Part shown: piece by piece, positions 1-8,600 of the stretch
How the letters are laid out: every line of letters starts with the position of its first letter
Numbering within the stretch: position 1 is the first letter of the stretch
DNA from: Planctomycetota bacterium
GTDB lineage: Bacteria; Planctomycetota; Planctomycetia; Pirellulales; UBA7805
Assembly: GCA_021413705.1 (NCBI GenBank)
Contig: JAIOPX010000144.1
Coordinates: 1 to 32,006 of the forward strand
DNA: 32,006 nucleotides
Direction of reading: 5' to 3'
Position numbers and translations under genes: made by a program
The notes under the pieces: generated by a model
The model's input: the letters and a program-made list of their open reading frames with translations, nothing else
The model's database searches: none
What the model was told of the DNA's origin: nothing

Positions 1-1950
1 ATTGTATTCCTGCCAGGCCACTTTCACGTCGGCCACGGGGCCCATCGGCGTGCGGCGAATGTTTTCCGACGCGGCCAGGTGTACGCCCAGCAGATCCCAC
101 AGCGGCTGAATGTTCCCCTTCGGCTCGGGACGCTGCATCATGAATGGCATCCCCCCCTGCGGACGCTTGGGTGCGGAAGTGCCCGGCACCGACGAAAGCA
201 TCGGCATCGGGTCTTCAAAAATGGCGGTCGGCTGGCCGCTGCGGACGGCGTCGATGAAATGTTTCATACCTTCGGGCGAAAGGGACGAAGGCTGCACCGC
301 CAGCAGGACGTCAAAACGTTCCTTGATCTCCTGATTCGGATCGACTCGTACCACCTGATATTGCCGGCGGAGTTCCTGAATTAACGGCTGATCCGGGCTC
401 TCTTCACCCCCCATAGGCGAACCGCCGCCGCCGAAGAGTTGCGCATCGGTGGTCAGGACTCCGATGCGTCTCCTGCCGCTGAGCTTCTTTTCTTCAGGTT
501 TCTTATCTTTGGCATTGCTGGCTGGAGTTTTAGCATTGGCAGTCTTTTCATCAGTTTTGCCATCAGCCGGTTTTGCTTCAGCCGAAGGGCCGCTGGCCTC
601 CGCCTCGGCCACCGTCACGACGGCGCGAATCAACTCATGTTCGATGCGGGCTCCCTGACCCAGGAACGGCACGGCCACGCGCTCCAGGCCACTACGAACA
701 CCGACGCCAAAAATGACGCTCCGTTTGCTCAGCGCCCCGCGCACCTCGGTAAACACATCGCGGGCTTCAATTCCATATTCGGCTTTGGCCAGCGCGGCTT
801 CTTCGCTGAACGGATCGACCTCGTGCAATCGGGCGCGTACGCGTCCGTGGCTCAGTGCATTGATCTCACGCAGCACGTTGGCCAAATCGACCCGACGCTC
901 GACAAACTCTTCCGGCAGATCGCGGCTGACGTAGGCATCGACCCGCACGGGATACTTGGGATCGAGCCCCTCGAGCAGTTTGATCGTGTCAGGATGCAGC
1001 GAATTGAGCCGTTCGCTGGTCAGATCGGCCCGCACTGGATCCCACTTCGACAGCAACACGCACACGGCGCCGACGGCCAGCATCAAGGACACCACACGGA
1101 CGAAGAAGTGCGGGCCCATCGAATGTCCATCCCGTCCACCGCTCCAATGGCGGCGGCCGATCAGCACTAGGCTCAGGTAGAACATCACGCACGTCACCAA
1201 TAGGAAGAACAGCACGCTGCTGAAACTGACGACGCCGGCCTGAAAATCGGCGAACTGCTGCGAGATGCTCCAGCGGGCCAGGATGCGTCCCAGCCAGGAG
1301 CCGAAGATCACATCCGCATAATTGGCCATCACCAGCGGTACGTTAAGCAGCACGCCCAGCACGAAGCCGACCGTAAGATTGTTCGTCAAGAAAGAGGCTA
1401 CCATGCCGATCGAGAGCATCGCCAGGCCGGCCAGCCAGTAGCCCAGGTAGTTGCCCAGCAGCAGTCCCACGTCGGGACTGCCGAGCGTGGAAAGGACAAT
1501 GAAGTTGCACATTTCGGAGAACATCAACGAGACCGTGAAGATCGCCACGGCCGCCAGATATTTGCCCAGCACGATGTCAAAATCGGCCGCCGGAATCGTC
1601 AGCAATAGTTCATCGGTCCCCTGCCGCCGTTCCTCCGACCAGATGCTCATCGTGATGGCTGGAATGAACACCAGCAAAATCAGTGGCAAATACTTGTTCA
1701 ACTGGTCGAGATTGGCCAGGTTGGCGTTAAAAAAGTCTTCCGTCCAAAAGGCGGCGACCGCCGTGAGCCAGACGAAAAGACAGAGAAAGACATAACCCGT
1801 GGGACTGGTGAAATAAGCCAGAAAGTTCCGCTTCAACACGGCATAGGCCGCGCGCCGCCATGTGGCCAGGCCAATCACAACGACCGCCACCATGCCCACA
1901 AACATTAGGTTGACACCAAGTATCTGAATAAACGACAGAAACTTTTCCAT
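1..1950 (-). CDS. ABC-2 permease fused to GldG-like extracytoplasmic domain (partial, runs off window start)
   Basis: The reading frame is open for 650 codons from the ATG at 1950 to base 1 and continues outside the window. Residues about 1-260 are strongly hydrophobic with roughly six or seven membrane segments and read like a GldF/ABC-2 permease (for example WSEERRQGTDELLLT, then GKYLAAVAIFTVSL). A further segment near residue 285 leads into a periplasmic GldG-like part starting around DLTSERLNSLHPDT. That part contains a K/P/A-rich linker and the motif GVLTTDAQLFGGGG. Fusion of GldF-like and GldG-like parts in one chain is common in planctomycetes. The ATPase gene lies 107 bp upstream on the same strand, so the two probably form one transporter. 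A purine-rich ribosome site (AGGGAGAAGAG) precedes the start. The substrate is unknown, and a gliding role should not be assumed. Confidence 0.85.
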   Translation of the reverse strand, partial: MEKFLSFIQILGVNLMFVGMVAVVVIGLATWRRAAYAVLKRNFLAYFTSPTGYVFLCLFVWLTAVAAFWTEDFFNANLANLDQLNKYLPLILLVFIPAITMSIWSEERRQGTDELLLTIPAADFDIVLGKYLAAVAIFTVSLMFSEMCNFIVLSTLGSPDVGLLLGNYLGYWLAGLAMLSIGMVASFLTNNLTVGFVLGVLLNVPLVMANYADVIFGSWLGRILARWSISQQFADFQAGVVSFSSVLFFLLVTCVMFYLSLVLIGRRHWSGGRDGHSMGPHFFVRVVSLMLAVGAVCVLLSKWDPVRADLTSERLNSLHPDTIKLLEGLDPKYPVRVDAYVSRDLPEEFVERRVDLANVLREINALSHGRVRARLHEVDPFSEEAALAKAEYGIEARDVFTEVRGALSKRSVIFGVGVRSGLERVAVPFLGQGARIEHELIRAVVTVAEAEASGPSAEAKPADGKTDEKTANAKTPASNAKDKKPEEKKLSGRRRIGVLTTDAQLFGGGGSPMGGEESPDQPLIQELRRQYQVVRVDPNQEIKERFDVLLAVQPSSLSPEGMKHFIDAVRSGQPTAIFEDPMPMLSSVPGTSAPKRPQGGMPFMMQRPEPKGNIQPLWDLLGVHLAASENIRRTPMGPVADVKVAWQEYN

Positions 1951-1968
1951 GGAACTCTTCTCCCTACC

Positions 1969-1999
1969 TTCTCTGTGCTTCTGTGTCTCTGTGGTTCAA
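1969..1999. repeat. Simple interspersed repeat of the CACAGAGACACAGA type
   Basis: On the minus strand this stretch reads as irregular CACAGAG/ACACAGA units. It lies in the 107-bp gap between the ATPase stop and the permease start and touches the permease ribosome site. It is one of three simple-repeat types in this window that sit immediately upstream of gene starts. Confidence 0.5.
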
Positions 2000-2057
2000 A
2001 ACTTTCTTTGAGATTTCGGGGATACTCCCCTCGCTGGCGCTTCGGGCTTGTGTGTGC

Positions 2058-2849
2058 TTACACGGGCAACGGGCGTTTAGCGGTGAGTTGTTCGTAGTTG
2101 GCGTCCATGCTCAATCCGTGCGCGGCGAAATCCGCCACTGGGCCGTCGAACACCAGCCGCCCCTCGTGGATAAACAACACCCGAGTTGCCGTCGCTTCCA
2201 CTTCCTGCAAAATATGGGTGGAGAGCAGAATCGTCTTTTCCTTGCCCAGGCGGCGGAGCGTGGAACGGACCTCGCGAATCTGATTGGGGTCCAACCCGGC
2301 CGTGGGTTCGTCGAGGATCAGCACCTCCGGCTCGTGCAGCAGAGCCTGCGCCATACCCACGCGCTGTCGATACCCCTTCGACAGTTTTGAGATCGGCTTG
2401 CGAATGACGGACTGCAAGGCACACAACTCCACCACTTCGTCGATCCGCGTCCGCGTCAGAGCGCCCGACATGCCGCGGGCCTCGGCAAAGAAATTCAGCA
2501 GGCTCAGCGGCGTCATATCGGGATAGAGCGGGCCGTTTTCGGGCAGGTAGCCCAGCTTGGCCGAGCCGGCCAGCCGGTCGTCCGACATGTCGTGCCCCGC
2601 GATCCGGGTGCGCCCCGTGGACGGGGCCAGGTAGCCCGTCAGGAGCTTCATCGTCGTGCTTTTGCCGGCGCCATTAGGCCCCAGGAAGGCGACGACTTCT
2701 CCTTTGGCTATGGAGAAGGTGACGTCCCGAACCGCCGCAAAATGGCCATAAAATTTCGACAGCCCGATGGCTTCGATCATCGGGTGCGCAACCTCGGCCA
2801 AGATGGGGTCCGTAGCCCTGGGAGGGATCGTCGGTGAGCGGTCGCTCAT
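2058..2849 (-). CDS. ABC transporter ATP-binding protein (GldA/CcmA-like)
   Basis: This is a cytoplasmic ATPase subunit of 263 aa. It has Walker A GPNGAGKST, Q-loop region YLPENGPLYPDMT, signature LSKGYRQRVGMAQ, Walker B VLILDEPTAGLD, and the H-loop in LLSTHILQEVEA. Length and motif order are normal for the CcmA/GldA type that pairs with ABC-2 permeases. The ATG at 2849 has AGGAGA upstream at suitable spacing. The family core begins at MIEAIGLSKFYG, so an internal start near residue 24 is possible. The gene ends 107 bp before the GldF/GldG-like permease on the same strand and is presumably co-transcribed with it. Substrate cannot be told from sequence. Confidence 0.93.
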   Translation of the reverse strand: MSDRSPTIPPRATDPILAEVAHPMIEAIGLSKFYGHFAAVRDVTFSIAKGEVVAFLGPNGAGKSTTMKLLTGYLAPSTGRTRIAGHDMSDDRLAGSAKLGYLPENGPLYPDMTPLSLLNFFAEARGMSGALTRTRIDEVVELCALQSVIRKPISKLSKGYRQRVGMAQALLHEPEVLILDEPTAGLDPNQIREVRSTLRRLGKEKTILLSTHILQEVEATATRVLFIHEGRLVFDGPVADFAAHGLSMDANYEQLTAKRPLPV

Positions 2850-3422
2850 AGGCTTGCTTTCTCCTAAAAATAGATCGGGCAGGCAGGGGGCGGAAGGCCG
2901 AAACTGGCGGGAATCCCCGAGGCCGCTATATGCCGGCCGGATGGCAGGACCAACGAAGTTATAAGGTTAGGGGCATATTTGTCCAGCCCGACATAGCCTA
3001 CGCACCAGCCGCCGCGATGGATCGCCCGGCGGGTTCCCGGCGGCAAAAAGTGAGGTGCCGCCGCCAATGTTCGTCGTCGCAATTGGGAAAATCGATCCGT
3101 TGATGCACCCCGCGGCTCTCCTCCCGGAGCAGAGCCGCCCGGGTCATGATGCGGGCCGCCGTCAGCATATTCTGCAGCTCCCAGCCCTGGGGGCTGTCGA
3201 ACTGCCGGGGGAGCACATAGCGGCACCAGTTCTCGATGGTGTCGGCGGCGGTGAGCAGCCCATTGCGTTCCCGCCGCACCCCCACATTTCGCCACATCAG
3301 GCTTTTCAAAGCATTGCGGATATCAGCCAAGTCGAGCACTTCGGCGGGTTGAATCGCCGCCCCGTCCTCGGCGGAGTCGTCTCCGAGGGCGTGGCCGTTC
3401 GTTCGGGTGCTGGTGCCGGTTC

Positions 3423-3491
3423 GGGTGCCTGGGGTAAGTGGAGCGCCACCCCAGAACTGCTGGGGCGGCGCTCCACTTGCCCCAGGCACCC
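3423..3491. repeat. Long palindromic element inside nadB
   Basis: Two 32-nt arms (3423-3454 and 3460-3491) are inverted repeats with two mismatches around a 5-nt loop (AACTG). The left arm begins GGGTGCCTGGGG and the right ends CCCCAGGCACCC. A 12-nt piece of the right arm, TTGCCCCAGGCA (3477-3488), recurs directly at 3498-3509. The element is translated in frame as a Gly/Pro/Ala-rich stretch (GVPGASGAPPQQFWGGAPL) that is not part of the usual NadB fold. Confidence 0.85.
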
Positions 3492-3911
3492 CAGTAGTTG
3501 CCCCAGGCAGCCCGGCATTTTCCTGAGCTAAGCGCGGCAGGCTAACAATCGACAATGCCCGCAGGTCATCTGGCATGGCCAGTGCCGCCTCTGACGCCCC
3601 ACGCCCCACATGCGCTCCATACACCATCCCTTCCAGCAAACTGTTGCTGGCCAGGCGGTTCGCGCCATGCAATCCGCTGGCGGTCACCTCGCCAGCTCCC
3701 CACAAGTTCGGCAGCGAAGTATGCCCCTCGTGGTCGATGCTCACACCACCCATGAAATAGTGGGCGCCGGGACGGACGGGGATTCGATCGGTCGTAATGT
3801 CCAGCCCAAACTTGGCGCAGGCCTGTCCCAATCCAGGAAAACGGCTGCGAACGCGGGCCGGTTCCAGATGCGTCATGTCCAAATAAACACACGAGTGCCG
3901 CGTCTTTTCCA

Positions 3912-3987
3912 TTTGCAAAACAATGGCCCGGCTCACGATGTCGCGAGGCTTTGCAAAACAATGGCCCGGCTCACGATGTCGCGAGGC
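3912..3987. repeat. Perfect 38-bp tandem duplication in nadB
   Basis: Bases 3912-3949 are repeated exactly at 3950-3987; each copy starts TTTGCAAAACAATGGC and ends TCGCGAGGC. Since 38 is not a multiple of three, it shifts the nadB frame and creates a stop shortly after the junction. The absence of any mismatch between the copies indicates a recent event or an assembly artefact. Confidence 0.97.
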
Positions 3988-4865
3988 GCCAACTCCAACC
4001 GCGGATCGAAGTCCCCCATGAAACGCAGCCCGTTCTTATCGACCAGATGCGCCCCTTCACCGCGTACTGCCTCCGTCACCAACGTCCGCGCGCTGCCGGC
4101 GATGTAGAGCATCGTGGGATGGAACTGCATGAACTCCATATCGCGCAGCTCGGCTCCGGCCCGCCATGCGATGGCCAAACCGTCACCCGTGGCCACTTCG
4201 GGATTGCTCGTTTCGCGATAGAGCTGTCCCGCGCCGCCCGTGCAGAGAATTGTCTGCCGTGCCCAGACCATGGCCAATCCTGCCGGCCCGCCAGCCACGA
4301 TGGCCCCTCGGCAACCTTCGTCGTCGGTGAGCAGATCGAGCGTAAATGAGTTTTCCCAGGTGGTCACATGCGGCAGTCGCGCGGTCCAATCGATCACCGC
4401 CCGCATTACCTCGCGTCCCGTAGAATCCCCCTGGGCATGCACGATTCGATGATGACTATGTCCTCCTTCGCGACCCAACGCCAACTCACCCGCGTCCTGA
4501 TCGAACTTCGTCCCCCAGTCGATAAGTTCCTGAATCCGCTGCGGCGCTTCTCGCACGACCATCTCGACTACGGCCGGATCGCACAGCCCGCCGCCGGCGC
4601 TGATCGTGTCGGCGACATGGTCCTCGAACCGGTCGTCAGGGTCGATCACGCCGGCGATTCCCCCCTGGGCAAAGATACTGTTCGACTGCCGGAGTTGATC
4701 CTTCGTGACGACCAGGACCGAGAGAGACCGATCAATCTCAATCGCCGCCCGCAGGCCAGCCAAGCCGCCGCCGATGATCAGCACATCGACAAACCGGTGG
4801 GGTAAGCGCTTGGGGTGGAAGGCGGTGAGATAACGGGGCATGAGATCGGGCATGCAAGGCTCCAG

Positions 4866-5486
4866 TTAATTAGCCGACTTGTTCTGAATTGCCCGCGCGT
4901 CCTCAACTGATCCCACCATCCTTCTCGCAAGTGCAAGATTTTTCTCGTTGGCCATCATTCTTCCGCGCGCGTCTGTAATCAACTTTCCATCCAATGCGCT
5001 ACCCCAAAGAATCCATTTTTCACCAACTTTTGGAACTACCAGACTCTTTCGCCGCCATGCTTCCAATTCCGCCTCCCGGCCACTGGTATCAAAATCGTGA
5101 GGTTTCGGTCCCCATGATACACTTGCATGATCACTAAATCCTTTGCCTGCCAACACCTCTATCACTTCGACCTTTATTATCGGCGGATTGCCATACGTAA
5201 ACTCTCCAGCCGGCACTTGCTTGATTGACACTATGACTACCTCTCGTGCCGAAAACGGCGAAGCATGACATCCATTTTGAGGTTTTGCCTTTGCGCTAGC
5301 TTGCGCTGATGTTTTTGGACCAGAGGTGTTAGGTTCACCTTGGAATGCGGCATCTGCAAATACCAGGATCATCGCGAAAGCAAGCGTGAGCCTGATTGTG
5401 AGTACTCGCAAGCGTCGTCCAAAACAACCTTGGAACTTTCTGAACACAAAATATAAAGTATCGTGCGAAATCATCAGCCGCTTCAT
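4866..5486 (-). CDS. Exported protein of unknown function
   Basis: This is a 206-aa protein starting at the ATG at 5486. The frame is open further up to 5549, but those extra codons translate a CTTTGCG-type simple repeat, and an AAGGAAGG site precedes 5486. A hydrophobic segment near residues 27-46 (LTIRLTLAFAMILVFADAAF) looks like a signal sequence or membrane anchor, preceded by an unusually long basic N-terminus. The mature part has one Cys (NGCHASPFSAREVV) followed by beta-rich sequence (IIKVEVIEVLAGK, VGEKWILWGSAL). The layout faintly recalls NTR/TIMP-like barrels, but this is only an impression. The base composition looks AT-richer than neighbouring genes, so it may be a recent arrival. 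It lies between nadB and the DUF4175-like gene on the same strand. Confidence 0.65.
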   Translation of the reverse strand: MKRLMISHDTLYFVFRKFQGCFGRRLRVLTIRLTLAFAMILVFADAAFQGEPNTSGPKTSAQASAKAKPQNGCHASPFSAREVVIVSIKQVPAGEFTYGNPPIIKVEVIEVLAGKGFSDHASVSWGPKPHDFDTSGREAELEAWRRKSLVVPKVGEKWILWGSALDGKLITDARGRMMANEKNLALARRMVGSVEDARAIQNKSAN

Positions 5487-5510
5487 TCCACAATAACCTT
5501 CCTTCTTTTC

Positions 5511-5546
5511 ACTTTGCGAGTCTTTGCATCTTCGCGACTTTGCGTC
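5511..5546. repeat. Simple interspersed repeat of the CTTTGCGA type
   Basis: The plus strand shows irregular CTTTGCG/TTCGCGACTTTGCG units. They sit just upstream of the likely start of the exported protein at 5486. A second copy of the same type is at 24925-24968. Confidence 0.6.
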
Positions 5547-5639
5547 CAAATCATTCCGCCTGGTAGAACTGCCCTGTGAAGAAACCGGGACTTCGCCTCG
5601 CCGGAGGCTCGGCTCCAGTCCCGGCCACCCCTTACAAGA

Positions 5640-8600
5640 CTACCGCGATTTCTCCAACAGCCCTTGCCGAAATGCCTCGTGCTGTTCTCGCAAATCGCGC
5701 GGCACGCTTACCGGTGCGTCATCGCGCGAATTGGCGAGCGGCTTGCTCTCGACTTTTCCCGTGCGAACGGCGCCGGTCGAGGGACGCAGGCCGAGGCTCT
5801 TGAGCCATTGCTCGTAGGCTTGTTTGTCTTCGGGCTTCGCTGCCGCGTCGGCACCGCGATCGCGCATCGACTGCATCCGCTTGAGCAGCGATTGGAACTC
5901 CTCCTCGCTCCATCCGAGTCGTTTGCGCAGTCCGTCGTCGATGCGTCCCTTGGCAAGTTGGTCTTGCAGATAGGAGAGCGTCAGGTCGGTCGCCCGCTTC
6001 GAGTATTCCAGGTTCGCCTGCTCAGAGCCGGGGACTACCGTGCCGCTTGGCTTGCTTGACGAGGGACCGGACTTGCCAGTGGCTGGATCGCCGCCGCTGC
6101 CGCTGGCCTGCTGCGAAGGCTGACCCTCAACCTGCTGTCCTTGTCCTGGCTGCATGCCCTGCGGTGCTTGTGGATTCGGCTCGCTCGGTTGGCCGTCCTC
6201 GGGGCTGCGCTGTGAGTCGCCCGATTGCCGCTTGTCATTTTCGGGACGGCCGCTGCGAGCATCTCCTGCTTGCTGGCCCGCCTTGCCGGTGGCTCGGTCG
6301 GTCTGCTGCTGATTGCCGGCCCGATTCGATTGATCGCCAGGGCCTGATTGCTGCGACCGGCTACCGCCATCGTCGGCTGCTTGGCTCTTGCCTGCGCTCC
6401 CTCCCCCTGCGCCGCTCGATGCCTGGCCCATTCCCTCCTGCCCTTTACCGGCTCGTTCGCCTCCCTGATCCGATCCCGTATCGGAGGGGCGCTGTTTTTC
6501 CGGAGCCTTGGAATCTTCTTCGCTTGTTTTGGAATCCGAGGCCGCCTGCTGACCTTTGGCGGGAGTCTTGCCTGGGGCGCGGGCTTTGTCCTGCGGCTTA
6601 TCCTTGGGATCGCCGCCGGGGCGATTGTCCGACGACTCGCCACTCTTCTGCGCAATATCCTTGGCTTTGTCGTCGGGACGATTGCCTTCGCCGCTGCTGC
6701 CGTCCTCTTCCTGCCGACCTTGTGCGCCGCCCGATTGAGGTTTGCCGCCGTCGCTCGCGTTAGGTTGCTTCTGTGGTTGCGATTGCGGATCGCGCTCACC
6801 CGGGTTCATCCCCTTCGTCTTGGCTCCCTCAGCGTTCTCACCTTTTTGTTGTTCAGAAGACTGCCCCTCGCCGGATTTTTGCGGGCCAGTTTGCTTCTGC
6901 CCGGATTGCTTCTGGCCCTGCTGTTTCTGGGTCGGATCGCTGGAGGCAACTTGATCGTCCGGCTTCTTGCCTCCCTCGGGTTGCTGACCTGGGTTTTTCT
7001 TGTTGAACTTGTAACCGATCTTGTCGGCCAGTTGTTCGAGCTTCTTGGCGATGTCGTCGTTCTTGCCGCCGTCCTTGTTGCCATCCCCCTTCGGCTTCTC
7101 TCCACTCTGCTGGTCGCCACTCGCCTGACCTTGCGCCTTGTCACCCGTGCGTTGCTGAGCACTGGCCGACTTGTCTTGTGCAGACTGCGAACCGGATTGT
7201 TTCTCTCCCTTAGCTTGTTGGTTTGGCGTCCCCTCGCCTGGTTGCTTTTGAACCGTTTGATCGCCGGGCCGGCTTCCCTGCTGCTTCGAGTCGGCCTGAC
7301 TGGCGCCGCTGGAAGACTTATTGCTTGGACTACTCTCCGCCTGCTGCGTCTGCCGATCGCCGCTTCCTGGCTGCTTTGAGTCCGAGGAACTGCTCCCCTT
7401 TTGTCCCTGTGTACTAGATGACGACGAGTCTTTCTTCCATTCGCCTTCCTTCGAGGAGCCCTGCTGATCGCCGGAGGATTGCTCACTGGAAGACTTTTGA
7501 CCTTGGCCAGACGAATTTCCCTGCGATCCGGATTGCGAACCCTGTTGTTCCGACTTGCCGCCGCCACCCGACTGCGACTGGCCTTGTTGCTGGCCACTCT
7601 GCGATTTCTGGCTCCCCTGTTGTTGGCCATCCTTCTTTTGGCCGCTCTTGTCGCCGTCTTGTTTTTCACCTTGCTTTTGATCGCTGGATTTTTCACCAGA
7701 CGACGAGCCGCCCTGATCTTTACTGTCGGGCTGCTGACTCCCCTGCTGGTTGTCTTTGGGTTGATTCTGGGAATCCTGCTTTTCAGGTTTCTGAGAGCCC
7801 TTTTGCTTCGAGTTCTGTTGGTTATCCTGTTTGTCGGCGCTAGCCACCTGCGATTCATCGCCCGACTTGCCGCCGCTGGAATCACCCGACTGCTGCTGAT
7901 CCTCCGGCTTCTTCCCTTGCTGTTCCAAATGCTTGACGATCCGCTGCACCGCCTCGCCGTCATCAATCGGATCGCTCCCCGCCGAAGCCGAGTCGCTAGC
8001 CCCGCCACTCCCCTCGTCCTTACTCTTCAAGGCCCCGTCCTTCTGCTGCTCAGAACCCTCCGAACCCTGCGACTCGGAACCGCTCCCGGCTTCGTTTCCC
8101 TCTCCCTTCTCACCTTTCCCGCTCTTCTCACCCTTCTCACTTTTCGCACCCTTCTCACCCTTCTCACCCTTGCGCGACGCACCACTATTGTCCGCCCGCT
8201 GCGATTGCTCATCGCCGCCGGAGGGATTCTTGTTCGACGGATCCTGGCTGCTCTGTTTTTCTCCGGCTTTGCCCTGCTCTCCCTTTGCCCCCTTGCCTGC
8301 CGCGACCGGATCTCCCTGCTGATTGGGAGTCCCCTCGCGTTGCATATCCTCCTGTTGATTCGGTTCCCGCTTCTGCATCGGCGGAGTTTCGGGCGCCACG
8401 ATCGCGATCCGATATTCGGGCGTCAGTTGCCGGTTCGGCTGCGGGCGCTTGTTGTCGATGGCCGACACGCGGAAGAGCACTTCGTCCCCGGCCTTCAATC
8501 CATGCCGCGCGGGTACGAATCGATAGGCCGTGCGCACCGGCTGATCAAGCCGGATCTTGCGATCCTTCACCAGCGACTCATCCAGCAGGCGTTCTCCTTT

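Larger units (their letters stand above)
2998..4853 (-). pseudogene. nadB: L-aspartate oxidase, frameshifted by an exact 38-bp tandem duplication
   Basis: NadB oxidises L-aspartate to iminoaspartate, the first step of quinolinate and NAD synthesis, using FAD. The N-terminal frame (4853 down to 3933) has the FAD dinucleotide motif DVLIIGGGLAGLRAA, the oxidase motifs SNSIFAQGGIAG and GREGGHSHHRIVHA, then HPTMLY and VTEAVRGEGAHL. It ends early in SRAIVLQSLATS. The rest (NADB motifs FMGGVSIDHEGHTSLPNLWGAGE... read up to GANRLASNS, then a helical C-terminus) continues in another frame down to 2998. The break coincides with a 38-bp perfect tandem duplication (3912-3949 and 3950-3987). Removing one copy restores a 605-aa frame through DIVSRAIVLQMEKTRHS. 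Even then the protein is longer than usual (about 530-540 aa), owing to a Gly/Pro/Ala-rich insert encoded by a palindrome at 3423-3491. The duplication may be a real mutation or an assembly error. Confidence 0.85.

Noticed and set aside
439..1170. Plus-strand frame of 243 codons
   Set aside because: It is antisense to the permease/GldG-like gene, whose minus frame runs uninterrupted through the window edge with clear membrane segments.
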